Assembly (NCBI GenBank): GCA_964215915.1
Contig: CAXPEB010000026.1
Span: 1 to 64,000, forward strand
Length of the DNA: 64,000 nucleotides
Origin: UBA8524 sp964215915
Lineage (GTDB): Bacteria; Bacteroidota; Bacteroidia; UBA8524
Direction: 5' to 3'
Below are positions 25,643-34,544 of this stretch, in pieces (position 1 is the first letter of the stretch; every line of letters begins with the position of its first letter). The translations under genes and the position numbers were made by a program. The notes beneath the pieces were generated by a model. The model did no database searches, was not told the origin of the DNA, and saw only the letters and a list, made by a program, of their open reading frames with translations.

Positions 25643-26743
25643 ATGAAGATCCGGGAAATCACCGACTACCTGGAGGGGATTGCTCCTCTGAGTTTACAGG
25701 AATCTTATGACAACGCCGGACTTATCGTCGGCGACCCCAATGCCGAAGTTCGCGGAGCGCTGGTCTGCCTGGACAGCACGCCAGAAGTAATCCTGGAAGC
25801 AAAAGAGAAGGGCGTGAATCTGGTGATCGCCCATCACCCTATCGTTTTCGGCGGACTGAAAAAGCTGAACGGCAAGAACTATGTGGAGCGGGCAGTGATC
25901 CTGGCCATCCGTCATGACATTGCCATCTATGCCATCCATACCAACCTTGACAATGTGCTGGAACAGGGCGTTAACGAGAAAATTGCGGAGAAGCTGGGGC
26001 TGGAGAACCTGAGAATCCTTCAACCTAAAAAAGGGTTGTTGCAGAAACTGGTGGTTTTTGCGCCTGAGACGCATGTCGATGCCGTCAGAGAAGCCATGTT
26101 CGCTGCCGGAGCGGGTCATATCGGGAATTACGATTCCTGCAGCTTCAGTTCCGGGGGGCAAGGCAGTTTCCGGGGAGACCTGAACACCAACCCCCATGTG
26201 GGCGAACCGGGCAAACCGCACCTTGAAGCGGAACAGCGCATAGAAGTGATTGTCCCGGCTCATCAAAGTGCAGGCGTAATCCGCGCCATGATTGTGGCAC
26301 ATCCCTATGAGGAAGTGGCCTATGATCTCTACGAACTGAAAAACACCTGGGACCGAACCGGATCGGGCCTGATCGGAGATTTTCCGGAAGCGATCGAACC
26401 CAATGATTTCCTTGCCCTGGTAAAAGACCGGTTTTCGACCGGGGTAATCCGTTACACCGAACCGGCACACCCACAAATTCGTACGGTAGCTCTCTGCGGC
26501 GGATCGGGCAGCTTTCTGCTTCCGGATGCCATTCGTTCCGGAGCGCAGGTTTTTCTGAGTTCCGATTTTAAATACCACCAGTTTTTCGATGCCGACAGCA
26601 GGTTGATGATCGCCGACATCGGGCACTATGAGGCCGAATATTTTACGATCGAGCTGCTTCACGATTTAATACGGAAAAAATTCAATACTTTTGCAGTCAT
26701 TTTTTCCGGTATTCATACCAACCCCATAAAATATTTTTGCTGA
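25643..26743 (+). CDS. Nif3-like dinuclear metal centre protein
   Basis: A 366-residue NIF3/DUF34 protein. Halves: MKIREITDYLEGIAPLSLQESYDNAGLIVGDP and VIAHHPIVFGGLKKLNG at the N-terminus, and IGHYEAEYFTIELL at the C-terminus, supply the His and Glu residues of the di-metal site. Between residues about 130 and 230 is the YqfO-type insertion (KLVVFAPETHVDAVREAMFAAGAGHIGNYDSCSF), a PII-like domain. Possible roles include GTP cyclohydrolase-like hydrolysis, not settled. The ATG at 25643 is preferred over the GTG at 25637. Its TGA overlaps the next ATG (TGATG). Confidence 0.9.
   Translation: MKIREITDYLEGIAPLSLQESYDNAGLIVGDPNAEVRGALVCLDSTPEVILEAKEKGVNLVIAHHPIVFGGLKKLNGKNYVERAVILAIRHDIAIYAIHTNLDNVLEQGVNEKIAEKLGLENLRILQPKKGLLQKLVVFAPETHVDAVREAMFAAGAGHIGNYDSCSFSSGGQGSFRGDLNTNPHVGEPGKPHLEAEQRIEVIVPAHQSAGVIRAMIVAHPYEEVAYDLYELKNTWDRTGSGLIGDFPEAIEPNDFLALVKDRFSTGVIRYTEPAHPQIRTVALCGGSGSFLLPDAIRSGAQVFLSSDFKYHQFFDADSRLMIADIGHYEAEYFTIELLHDLIRKKFNTFAVIFSGIHTNPIKYFC
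26686..26693 (+). promoter_or_regulatory. TAnnTTTG promoter element inside the Nif3 gene
   Basis: TACTTTTG lies 50 bases before the ATG of the zinc-ribbon gene, within the last codons of the Nif3 gene. It could give the downstream gene its own transcript. Confidence 0.4.
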
Positions 26744-27480
26744 TGGAAGCAAGCATTGAAGAAAGACTGAAGAACCTTAACGCTCTTCAAAACATCGATT
26801 CCCAACTGGACAACATCCATTCCATACGCGGAGAGCTTCCTATGGAAGTAGCCGACCTGGAAGATGAGATTGCCGGTCTGGAAACCCGTCTGGAGAAGTT
26901 CGGTGAGGAGATCAAGGAACTGGAGGGTTCGATCACCGCGAACAAAAACAAGATCAAAGAATCGCAACAGTTCATCAAGAAATACGAAACCCAGCTCGAC
27001 AACGTAAAAAACAACCGCGAGTACGATGCCCTGAGTAAGGAGATTGAGATCCAGGGACTGGAGATCCAGGCTGCAGAAAAGCGCATCGGCGAATACGGCA
27101 AGCAGATCGAACTGAAAAAAGAAACCCTTTCTGCTGCGGAAAACGAATTGGACGGCAGGAAGATCGATCTTGAGAACAAGAAAAAAGAGCTCGAGAATAT
27201 CGTTTCCGAAACGGAGAAAGAAGAAAAAGAGCTGCTTAAGCAACGGGATAAAGCCGAAGCACAGCTCGAAGAACGCCTCCGTGCCGCCTACAACCGTATC
27301 CGCCGTAACGTGAAGAACGGTATTGCCGTTGCCACGGTGGTAAGGGATGCCTGCAGCGGTTGTTTCGGTAGCATTCCTCCACAGATGCAGGCCGATATCC
27401 GTGCCCGCAAAAAAATCATCGTATGCGAGCATTGTGGCCGCATTCTGATTGATGGAGAACAGCCTCTCGCAGCAGAATAA
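26743..27480 (+). CDS. C4-type zinc-ribbon, coiled-coil protein
   Basis: A 245-residue protein. Residues 1-190 are a long, charged coiled coil (ERLKNLNALQNIDSQLDNIH.., repeated E/K/L heptads); the C-terminal 55 residues hold a zinc ribbon with CSGCFGSIPPQ and, 20 residues later, CEHCGRILI. This matches the zf-RING_7 family that is regularly found beside Nif3-type genes, as here. It may be a nucleic-acid-binding or scaffold protein; no activity is established. TGATG overlap with the upstream gene suggests coupling. Confidence 0.9.
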   Translation: MEASIEERLKNLNALQNIDSQLDNIHSIRGELPMEVADLEDEIAGLETRLEKFGEEIKELEGSITANKNKIKESQQFIKKYETQLDNVKNNREYDALSKEIEIQGLEIQAAEKRIGEYGKQIELKKETLSAAENELDGRKIDLENKKKELENIVSETEKEEKELLKQRDKAEAQLEERLRAAYNRIRRNVKNGIAVATVVRDACSGCFGSIPPQMQADIRARKKIIVCEHCGRILIDGEQPLAAE

Positions 27481-27506
27481 GACAATCTTTCAGAAAAAAT
27501 TCATTG

Positions 27507-27537
27507 CCCCGTCATGGTCTCCATGCACGGGGTTTTT
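27507..27537 (+). terminator. Rho-independent terminator
   Basis: CCCCGTCATGG, loop TCT, then CCATG-C-ACGGGG followed by TTTTT. An 11-pair stem with one bulge, 26 bases after the zinc-ribbon stop. It ends about ten bases before the next gene. Confidence 0.85.
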
Positions 27538-27547
27538 AATTTGCAAC

Positions 27548-29044
27548 ATGCAACGCCTTTTACTCGCCCTTCTGTTGCTCACCACAACACCAGCCCTGAT
27601 GATGGCCAAAGGAAAGGCCTTTGTGTTTACCCCGGGCATGGTAGAGGCCTACCACCATGTAATGGCGCTGCGTTTCAATAAAGGGCTTGCCCTATTGGAG
27701 GAGGAAAAGAAAAAAGATGCAGAAAATCCTGCCCTCGCATTTGTCTCCGACTACCACTATTTCCTGAAGTCCTTTATCAATGAAGACGTAAAGGCTTTTG
27801 ACGATGAGATCAGCGATTTTAACAGACGCCTTAAGGTTCTGGAAGATGGCGAGCGGGAATCCCCGTACTACTACTATACCCAGGCAGAGTTACTGGTGCA
27901 TCAGGCTGCGCTGCGTTTCAAGTTCCGCGACTATGTACGCGGAGCAGCCAATGTGAGAGACGCCTACCAATTGCTTAAAAAGAACATTGCAAAATACCCG
28001 GACTTCCTCCCCCATTACAAATCCCTGGGGATGCTGGAAGTGTTGGTGGGAACTGTTCCTCCTAAGTTTAGCTGGGTAACGGATATGCTTGGCATGAAGG
28101 GAGATATCGAAGGGGGCATGGTACGTATCGAAAATTTTATGAATGCCCCACCGGTGAGCCCGGAGGTAGACATGCTGAAAGAAGAAGCCCTTTTCCTGTA
28201 TAGTTTCCTGCAGCTGCACATTGTAAAGGAAAAGGAAGAAGCCTGGCGAAGGGTGGAGCTGGCCACCCGCGACTACCGCAGTAACCTCCTTCATTGTTAT
28301 GCCCGGGCATCGGTAGGGATGCACTGCAAAAAAACGGGTGAGGTCATCCATACCCTCATGAACCGGCCCAACGGCGACGAGTATGCGCGGTTCTATTTCC
28401 TGGATTATATGCTGGGATCCGCCAAGCTATACCGGCAGGATAAGGATGCAGCTATCTATTTCAAGGTGTTTGTGACCTATTTCAAAGGAGAAAACTACAT
28501 CAAGGATGCTTACCTGAAACTGGCCTGGAACTCCCTGTGCCAGGGGGATGAAAGAACATACGACATCTATATGGGTATGGTAAAGAGTCAGGGCAAATCC
28601 AATGTAGATGAAGACAAGCAAGCCCTCAAGGAAGCTACCAGCGGACAAAAACCACATACCGGACTTCTGAAAGCCCGCCTCCTGTTTGACGGTGGGTTTT
28701 ATGAACAGGCACTACAGATCATGAACCCACTGGTTTCGGAGAACTGGACAAGAGGGAAAGACAAAGCGGAATATTACTACCGCACTGCCCGTATCTATGA
28801 CGAAAAAGGGGACAAGGACAAAGCCCTGCAGTACTATGAAGAAACCATTGCCCTCTGCCGCAATGAGCCCTGGTACTATGCCGCGAACTCCAGCCTGCAT
28901 ATCGGCTACATCTACGAGGCCCGGGGAGATAAGCCCAAAGCGCTGGCAGCCTTTCAGCAAGCCATGAATTTCCCCAACGACGAGTACAAAAACAGCATCG
29001 ATCAAAAAGCCAAAGCAGGGATACAGCGTGTGAACGAATCCTGA
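27548..29044 (+). CDS. Exported TPR-like protein
   Basis: A 498-residue protein with signal peptide MQRLLLALLLLTTTPALMMA. The body is almost entirely helical; the C-terminal third shows clear tetratricopeptide repeats (AEYYYRTARIYDEKGDKDKALQYYEETIALC, AANSSLHIGYIYEARGDKPKALAAFQQAM). The middle contains GTVPPKFSWVTDMLGMKGDIEGG, a conserved block of this Bacteroidota family, whose role is unknown. The start at 27548 follows the terminator and begins the signal peptide; an in-frame ATG at 27449 lies inside the previous gene and is rejected. Confidence 0.8.
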   Translation: MQRLLLALLLLTTTPALMMAKGKAFVFTPGMVEAYHHVMALRFNKGLALLEEEKKKDAENPALAFVSDYHYFLKSFINEDVKAFDDEISDFNRRLKVLEDGERESPYYYYTQAELLVHQAALRFKFRDYVRGAANVRDAYQLLKKNIAKYPDFLPHYKSLGMLEVLVGTVPPKFSWVTDMLGMKGDIEGGMVRIENFMNAPPVSPEVDMLKEEALFLYSFLQLHIVKEKEEAWRRVELATRDYRSNLLHCYARASVGMHCKKTGEVIHTLMNRPNGDEYARFYFLDYMLGSAKLYRQDKDAAIYFKVFVTYFKGENYIKDAYLKLAWNSLCQGDERTYDIYMGMVKSQGKSNVDEDKQALKEATSGQKPHTGLLKARLLFDGGFYEQALQIMNPLVSENWTRGKDKAEYYYRTARIYDEKGDKDKALQYYEETIALCRNEPWYYAANSSLHIGYIYEARGDKPKALAAFQQAMNFPNDEYKNSIDQKAKAGIQRVNES

Positions 29045-29156
29045 ACTGTCCTCCCCAATGAACAGTATTTACGCTCTGTGCAAAGCTATAGGAGCGGGTT
29101 CTAGGTGTTTTAACAATTTAATTGGAACTTCGGACTACTAACTAAAAATTACCTCT

Positions 29157-29804
29157 ATGAAAAAGATCATCTTATTCCTGACCCTGGCTTTCCTTGGCGG
29201 ACAAGCCTTCGCTCAGATCACAGGAGGGAGCATTTTTGTTTCCGGATTCGGAAATATCAGCACCCGAGCAAACAACTCCGAGGTAACGGGTGGATCTACC
29301 ACAATTACCAATGAATACCCCAAAAATTTCAGCGGGCAATTCGGACTGGGAGTTGGTTATCTTCTCACGGATAACCTGGCCGCCGGAGTGAACTTTTCGC
29401 TGAACGGCTCCAAGAACACCACTTCCGACAGCACGCATTCCAACAGTTTCGGCTGGGGAGCAGGCCTGTTCGGTCGTTATTACGTTCCGGTTTCCGACAA
29501 TTTCTATTTCTTCGGTAACCTGGGTGTGAACTTCAACGGTGGTTCTTCCAGCAACACCAGCGGGAACACCGAAACGGAAGGTCCCAAATTATCCGGGATG
29601 ACGATTGGGATTCAACCGGGATTCACCTATTTCCCCAGCAGCCATTTTGCTCTTGATATGAGCGTGGGTAACCTGGGATGGATGATGCAGAAAAGCACCA
29701 TGGAAAACGGCGGGATCAAATCGGTTCAGAAAAATTCCGGTATGGATGTCGCCTTCGACCTGACTACGGTATTCTTCGGTATTCAGTACTTCTTCGGAAA
29801 TTAA
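29157..29804 (+). CDS. Small outer-membrane beta-barrel protein
   Basis: A 215-residue protein with signal peptide MKKIILFLTLAFLGGQAFAQ. The remainder is made of eight or so short amphipathic strands with glycine-rich turns (FGLGVGYLLTDNLAAGVNFSLNGSKN, FGWGAGLFGRYYVPVSDNFYFFGNLGVNFNGG, AFDLTTVFFGIQYFFGN), typical of an OmpA/OmpW-size barrel ending in an aromatic pair. Function is unknown. A clear terminator follows. Confidence 0.8.
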   Translation: MKKIILFLTLAFLGGQAFAQITGGSIFVSGFGNISTRANNSEVTGGSTTITNEYPKNFSGQFGLGVGYLLTDNLAAGVNFSLNGSKNTTSDSTHSNSFGWGAGLFGRYYVPVSDNFYFFGNLGVNFNGGSSSNTSGNTETEGPKLSGMTIGIQPGFTYFPSSHFALDMSVGNLGWMMQKSTMENGGIKSVQKNSGMDVAFDLTTVFFGIQYFFGN

Positions 29805-29825
29805 ACGCTCCACAATGAGGAATCA

Positions 29826-29854
29826 GGGCAGCTCTACCAAGGGCTGCCTTTTTT
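29826..29854 (+). terminator. Rho-independent terminator after barrel gene
   Basis: GGCAGC, ten-base loop, GCTGCC followed by TTTTTT, 22 bases after the stop of the barrel gene. Between here and 30036 I see no gene. Confidence 0.75.
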
Positions 29855-30036
29855 GTTTTAGTATTAGTGGATCAGGATCAAAGAGAGACAATTCTATGGT
29901 TCTAAATGTCAGACGGTATGGTTGTTCTATTTCCGGAAGGAGCCTTCCAGCCCACTTGCCTCTCTTTGTAATGGAAAGATCGTCTCCGCAAATACCCAAA
30001 ACCAAATTCCAAATACCCAACAAAGACCACCCTATG

Positions 30037-30693
30037 TCATTCCTTCCACAACCAGGGATAAAGCACATAGCCCAGCATGGCAATCATAACATAAAGGATA
30101 CCTACCACCAGAAGATCGTCATAGATCAGGCTGACCTCCAGGCCATCGACGGCTGTCTTTGTGGCTTTTACGGCCACCAGAAGCAAGGGGATCAGGAGGG
30201 GAATACTGAGCACGGGCATCAGCAGATGTCCGTTACCTGCCTTGGCTGCAATGGCAGACACCATGGTTAGCACGGAAGCAAAGGCGGCAGCTCCAAGTAA
30301 CATAGCCAGCAGGAACCAGCCTGCATGTTCTGCCATCTGTCCCAGCAATACCGAATATGCCCCCCAGACCAATACGGAGATCAAGCACATGAACAGGGAA
30401 TTGTAAAGGATCTTGGCCAGGATCAGACTGGCAGGATGCACCAGCTGATGCAGGTAAAGCATCCGCCCCCTGCTTTCCTGTAAAAAACTCTTGGCTATGG
30501 CACTGACGGCCGAGAAAATAAGGATGACCCAAAAAAGCGCATTCCAGGCAGCCTGCTCCAGCGACTGCATCGACAGGTATACCACATAGGTGGCAGCCAC
30601 GGCATAGAGCAGGATACCCTGAAGCGTAAAACGTTGCCGCCACTCCCTGCGTAACTCATTCTTTAGCAACCAGACGATCTCAGACCGCTTCAT
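30037..30693 (-). CDS. ccmB: Heme exporter protein CcmB
   Basis: A 218-residue permease with six predicted transmembrane helices, the CcmB subunit of the CcmABC transporter used in cytochrome c maturation. The start MKRSEIVWLLKNELRREWRQRF is the usual amphipathic N-terminus; ESRGRMLYLHQLVHPASLILAKILYN is the conserved cytoplasmic loop, and AKAGNGHLLMPVLSIPLLIPLLLVAV the late hydrophobic block. I use the ATG at 30693. No ccmA or ccmC is in the window. A di-heme cytochrome gene, whose product would need haem attachment, lies 3 kb away. Confidence 0.9.
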   Translation of the reverse strand: MKRSEIVWLLKNELRREWRQRFTLQGILLYAVAATYVVYLSMQSLEQAAWNALFWVILIFSAVSAIAKSFLQESRGRMLYLHQLVHPASLILAKILYNSLFMCLISVLVWGAYSVLLGQMAEHAGWFLLAMLLGAAAFASVLTMVSAIAAKAGNGHLLMPVLSIPLLIPLLLVAVKATKTAVDGLEVSLIYDDLLVVGILYVMIAMLGYVLYPWLWKE

Positions 30694-30708
30694 CCCGCTG
30701 AATTTTCT

Positions 30709-30716
30709 TAATTTCG
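30709..30716 (+). promoter_or_regulatory. Possible -7 promoter element, TTCG variant
   Basis: TAATTTCG ends 24 bases before the ATG at 30740. It lies in the 46-base gap between divergent ccmB and the next gene. Confidence 0.35.
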
Positions 30717-30739
30717 AGCGCCAATTCGGAAGCAAAACT

Positions 30740-31198
30740 ATGTTATATCAACTGGAAAAACTGAACGAGTCAGAAAAAGAGCTTGTTCTCAATGCACCGG
30801 CTTATATCACCATTCTGATAGCCGGAGCGGATGACGACATCACCGATGTGGAAATCCGGAGATCCATACAACTGGTTCATATCAAAACCTATTCGGAGTC
30901 GGTAGATATTCAGGATGTCTATGAAAAAATCGATCACGACTACGAAAAACACCTGAATGAAATCATCGATTCGCTTCCCAAAACCCTGAGTGAACGCGAA
31001 AAAGTGCTGATCGAAAAACTGAGCGGTCTCAATGCTGTCTTTTCCAAGATTGACCATACTATCGGACTGAAGTTCTACAACAGTTTGCTTGAGTTCGCTT
31101 CTTATATCGCCCACGCTGCAGGCAATGTGCTGGGTATCGATATCATCAATCACCGGGAGAAAGAATTTGTCAAGCTCCCGATGGTACAACGTCCTTAA
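30740..31198 (+). CDS. Conserved hypothetical protein, possibly TerB-like
   Basis: A 152-residue soluble helical protein. PAYITILIAGADDDITDVEIRRSIQLVHI resembles the acidic first helix pair of TerB-like proteins (DxDxxxxxxE), and the middle is made of further helices. No signal peptide is visible. The assignment is a weak pattern match. It precedes accC by nine bases and is probably cotranscribed with it. Confidence 0.5.
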   Translation: MLYQLEKLNESEKELVLNAPAYITILIAGADDDITDVEIRRSIQLVHIKTYSESVDIQDVYEKIDHDYEKHLNEIIDSLPKTLSEREKVLIEKLSGLNAVFSKIDHTIGLKFYNSLLEFASYIAHAAGNVLGIDIINHREKEFVKLPMVQRP

Positions 31199-31207
31199 AC
31201 CGTTATT

Positions 31208-32698
31208 ATGAAAAAACTGCTGGTAGCCAACCGGGGTGAGATAGCCCTGAGGGTCATGCGCACGGCCAAAGAAATGGGAATCGCAACGGTTGCCGTTTAT
31301 TCCGAAGCCGATCGTGAGGCCAAACATGTACGATTTGCAGATGAGGCTGTATTGCTGGGACCTCCCCCCTCCAATCAGTCGTACCTGCTTGGCGACAAGA
31401 TCATCGCTACCTGCAAAGAACTTGGCGCGGATGCCATACATCCGGGATACGGCTTTTTATCCGAAAACGCCGACTTTGCCAGAAAAGTAAAAGAAGCCGG
31501 AATCACTTTCGTTGGCCCCAGCCCCGAAGCCATGGAAATCATGGGTTCCAAACTGGGCGCCAAAGATGCGGTAAAAGCCTACGGAGTGCCTATGGTACCC
31601 GGTTTGGATAAGGCCATCACCGATGTGGAAGAAGCCAAAAAAGTAGCTCTGGAGATCGGCTATCCTATTCTCATCAAAGCCTCGGCAGGTGGCGGAGGTA
31701 AAGGAATGCGGGTGGTGGAAAACCCTTCCGATTTCGAGTCTCAGATGAAGCTGGCCGTGTCAGAAGCCACGGCTTCTTTTGGCGACGGTTCCGTTTTTAT
31801 TGAAAAGTATGTTGGCTCACCCCGTCACGTGGAGATCCAGGTGCTGGGTGATAATTCCGGGAATATCGTCTACCTCTTTGAGCGGGAATGCTCCATCCAG
31901 AGACGCCACCAGAAACTGGTGGAAGAAGCACCTTCCGCCGTACTGAATCCGGAATTACGCAAGCAGATGGGTGAAGCTGCAGTGAATGTTGCCAAGGCCT
32001 GTAACTACACCGGAGCCGGAACCGTTGAGTTTCTGCTTGATGAAAACAAAAACTTCTATTTCCTGGAGATGAATACCCGCCTCCAGGTAGAACACCCTGT
32101 TACGGAACTTATCACCGGCCTGGACCTTGTACGCGAGCAGATCCGCATTGCCCGTGGAGAGAGCCTGGGCTATACCCAGGACGAGCTGAGCATCACCGGC
32201 CATGCTATCGAACTGCGAATTTGTGCCGAAGACCCGGCCAACAACTTCCTTCCGGAAGTAGGAACACTCAATACCTACAAAGCTCCGATGGGAACGGGAG
32301 TGCGCGTTGACGATGGCTTTGAGCAGGGTATGGAAATCCCGATCTATTACGACAACATGATCGCGAAACTCATCGTACATGCCGAAAGCCGGGAGGCCGC
32401 CACAGAAAGGATGAAACGGGCCATCTCCGAATACGAGATCAGCGGAATCGCCACTACCCTGGAATTCGGGAAATGGGTGATGGAACACCCCGACTGGGCC
32501 AGCGCAGATTTCGACACCAAATTTATCGATACCCGTTTCAAGGCAGAATACCTGAGTCAGTATGAGGAAAACGAAGCACTGGCAGCAGCGCTGGCTGCAA
32601 ACCTCTTTCATGCAGAGAACAAGGTAAGCATGCAGCCCGAAGAAGCCCGAGAAGGCTCGGAAAGCGAATGGCGCCGGAACCGTATCCGCCTGCGTTAA
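31208..32698 (+). CDS. accC: Acetyl-CoA carboxylase biotin carboxylase subunit
   Basis: A 496-residue biotin carboxylase that carboxylates biotin on its carrier protein with ATP and bicarbonate, the first step of malonyl-CoA (or propionyl-CoA) carboxylation. Marks: MKKLLVANRGEIALRVMRTAKEMGI, HPGYGFLSENADFA, the ATP-grasp glycine loop KASAGGGGKGMRVV, RECSIQRRHQKLVEEAPS, FLEMNTRLQVEHPVTELITG, and ELRICAEDP. It is about 45 residues longer than E. coli AccC at the C-terminus, as is common in the phylum. No biotin carrier gene is next to it, so acetyl-CoA against another acyl-CoA cannot be distinguished. Confidence 0.9.
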   Translation: MKKLLVANRGEIALRVMRTAKEMGIATVAVYSEADREAKHVRFADEAVLLGPPPSNQSYLLGDKIIATCKELGADAIHPGYGFLSENADFARKVKEAGITFVGPSPEAMEIMGSKLGAKDAVKAYGVPMVPGLDKAITDVEEAKKVALEIGYPILIKASAGGGGKGMRVVENPSDFESQMKLAVSEATASFGDGSVFIEKYVGSPRHVEIQVLGDNSGNIVYLFERECSIQRRHQKLVEEAPSAVLNPELRKQMGEAAVNVAKACNYTGAGTVEFLLDENKNFYFLEMNTRLQVEHPVTELITGLDLVREQIRIARGESLGYTQDELSITGHAIELRICAEDPANNFLPEVGTLNTYKAPMGTGVRVDDGFEQGMEIPIYYDNMIAKLIVHAESREAATERMKRAISEYEISGIATTLEFGKWVMEHPDWASADFDTKFIDTRFKAEYLSQYEENEALAAALAANLFHAENKVSMQPEEAREGSESEWRRNRIRLR

Positions 32699-33702
32699 GG
32701 ATTTCGCGTAAACGCCGTATCGTTTAACTGCATCAGAAATACATACAGGGCCTCTCGCTCTGCCTCTCCTGTCATCGCGTAACTTCCTTGTTTCAACAGG
32801 CTGTCAGCACCGGTATTGGCCGTATGATCGCGGAAATAATGCTTGAATACGGCATCCATATCTGCAAACCGCCCATCGTGCATATAAGGAGCCGTAAACC
32901 CGAGGTTTCGTAATGAAGGCGTTTTGTAGCGGCCTATATCGACTGAGTCATTGGTGATCCGGTAACGGCCGAAGTAGGTCAGCTCATGTGTGGTATTGGT
33001 AAAGGCCGTATCGATAGCGTTATTGTGGTAACCGAAATCCGTAAACCAGGGTTCAGGATGACAACCCGAACAGTGCGAACGGTACACGTCATAGCCTCGC
33101 AGAGCCTGTTCCGGAAGTTCGTATTCCCCGGCTTTCCATTTATCATACGGAGAAGAAAAACTCAGCAAGGTCCGCTCGTACTGGGCCATTGTTCTGGCAA
33201 GACGCTGGGAGTTGATGGTATCGGTGCCCCAGACCTCTGCAAAGAGGGTTGGATATTCCGGGTGCCGGTTCAGCTTTTCCATCAGTTGCTTCAGGTCAAC
33301 CCCCATTTCATCGGGGTGGATCAGCGGACCAAACACCTGAGACTCGAGGTTTTTTGAGCCTCCATCCCAGAAGAAACCGTCGTACCAGGCAAGGTTAAAC
33401 AAAGCCGGAGCATGACGCAGCAGAGGTTCTCCGCTAACGCCCCTGCGAGTCAGCGCCTGACCATCGGTAAAGGCCAGGGATGGAAGGTGGCAGGTAGCAC
33501 AGGAAACCTTTCCGTCTGCAGACAGAATCGGGTCAAAGAAGAGTTTCTTCCCAAGTGCAACCCCCTTTTCCGTAGCCGGATTGTAATCGGGCTGGGGCAC
33601 GGAATCATAGGGACCCGCAGGAAAAACAAACAGGGGATTGTCCGGCCTATGCGAACAAGCCCCTGCAAGTATCAGCAACAGAAAAACACCTGTAAGCCTC
33701 AC
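32695..33702 (-). CDS. Di-heme cytochrome c peroxidase / MauG-MbnH-like lipoprotein
   Basis: A 335-residue protein with leader MRLTGVFLLLILAGAC and a lipobox cysteine. Two haem c sites are visible: CATCH at residues 68-72 and CSGCH at 211-215. HAPALFNLAWYDGFFWDG and the late TPSLRNLGFTAPYMHDGRF are the conserved features of bacterial di-heme peroxidases and MauG. The neighbour is an MbnP-like protein, the known partner of MbnH in methanotrophs, where MbnH oxidises a tryptophan of MbnP to kynurenine. By that context this is an MbnH-type enzyme (inference); a plain hydrogen peroxide reductase is the alternative. Ends overlap accC by four bases. Confidence 0.85.
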   Translation of the reverse strand: MRLTGVFLLLILAGACSHRPDNPLFVFPAGPYDSVPQPDYNPATEKGVALGKKLFFDPILSADGKVSCATCHLPSLAFTDGQALTRRGVSGEPLLRHAPALFNLAWYDGFFWDGGSKNLESQVFGPLIHPDEMGVDLKQLMEKLNRHPEYPTLFAEVWGTDTINSQRLARTMAQYERTLLSFSSPYDKWKAGEYELPEQALRGYDVYRSHCSGCHPEPWFTDFGYHNNAIDTAFTNTTHELTYFGRYRITNDSVDIGRYKTPSLRNLGFTAPYMHDGRFADMDAVFKHYFRDHTANTGADSLLKQGSYAMTGEAEREALYVFLMQLNDTAFTRNP

Positions 33703-33714
33703 GGCAGCAAGGTA

Positions 33715-34500
33715 TTATTGTTTCTTGAAATGATGAAGCTCAAAGGCTTCCGCATAATTGTCGGCAGCCTTGGCGGTTTGATCGGCAGGACCTACCATCA
33801 GTACCGGGTTTGCTTTCAGATCCATGTCGTTAGGCTTGCTAAAAATGTTCAATGCCATATAAACAACATGCGCCATAAACTTGGATCCGTCCGTAAACTC
33901 CTGGGTCATTGGGAAATCCAGGGTAACGGTTTTGTAGTTGGCATCGGTTCCCAGATGGTACTTCCAGTCGGTGTACGCCATTGAATCAGAGTTGTAGAAG
34001 GTTCCTTCGTTTTTCATGAAGATGTACCCGGTGTTCCAGGTCCAGCTCATTCCCGCAGTCACATCCAATTCTCCGGCAACAGAATCGATGCTGGAGTTCC
34101 GGGCCTGATCCACCCCGATACCAAAGCGGAGCGACTTGTACTTCCCTGCAGGCACTGTTACGGAAAACTCTTCCCGGTTCTTACTTTGGGTTTTTTCCAT
34201 CAGGCGGTAGCTTTTTTCCTCTTTCCAGGAAGATCCGTCTTCTTTCACAAACTCGATATTGCTGATCCAGTAACGGATATAATCAAAGGTTACTGAATCG
34301 CCGGTAGGCGTAACATAGACCTTTCCGAGGTCAAGGCCTTCTTCGTTCTCGTCCACACTTTGCACTTCGAACATTACGGTAGCGTTTCCGGAAGGGGTTC
34401 CTCCGTTGTTATCACCACCGCCGGTTTCATCGTCTTTTTTGCATGACTGAAGGGCCAGGATGCCGCTTACGAAAAGCAGCAGTAAACTTATTTTTTTCAT
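33715..34500 (-). CDS. MbnP-like lipoprotein
   Basis: A 261-residue lipoprotein (leader MKKISLLLLFVSGILALQSC, then a Gly/Asn linker). It has the MbnP-family layout: MFEVQSVDENEEGLDLGKVY, a strand FDYIRYWISNIEFV, FRFGIGVD-type strand LRFGIGVDQARN, and the tryptophan pair GMSWTWNTGYIFMKNEGTF around residue 150, which corresponds to the region of the modified tryptophan in characterised MbnP. Late TQEFTDGSKFMAHVVYMALNIF follows. MbnP binds copper in methanotrophs. It lies directly upstream of the di-heme enzyme gene (12-base gap), as in known mbnP-mbnH pairs. Confidence 0.8.
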   Translation of the reverse strand: MKKISLLLLFVSGILALQSCKKDDETGGGDNNGGTPSGNATVMFEVQSVDENEEGLDLGKVYVTPTGDSVTFDYIRYWISNIEFVKEDGSSWKEEKSYRLMEKTQSKNREEFSVTVPAGKYKSLRFGIGVDQARNSSIDSVAGELDVTAGMSWTWNTGYIFMKNEGTFYNSDSMAYTDWKYHLGTDANYKTVTLDFPMTQEFTDGSKFMAHVVYMALNIFSKPNDMDLKANPVLMVGPADQTAKAADNYAEAFELHHFKKQ

Positions 34501-34544
34501 ACGGTTAATTATTTCTAAGAGTTGTTAAAAAATGTTTTTGTTGC

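Noticed and set aside
25694..26662. 322-codon minus-strand frame
   Set aside because: Antisense to the Nif3-like gene, whose metal-binding motifs are unmistakable.
26713..27432. 239-codon minus-strand frame rich in L and F
   Set aside because: Mirror of the coiled-coil zinc-ribbon gene; the leucine/phenylalanine richness is the antisense of lysine and glutamate codons.
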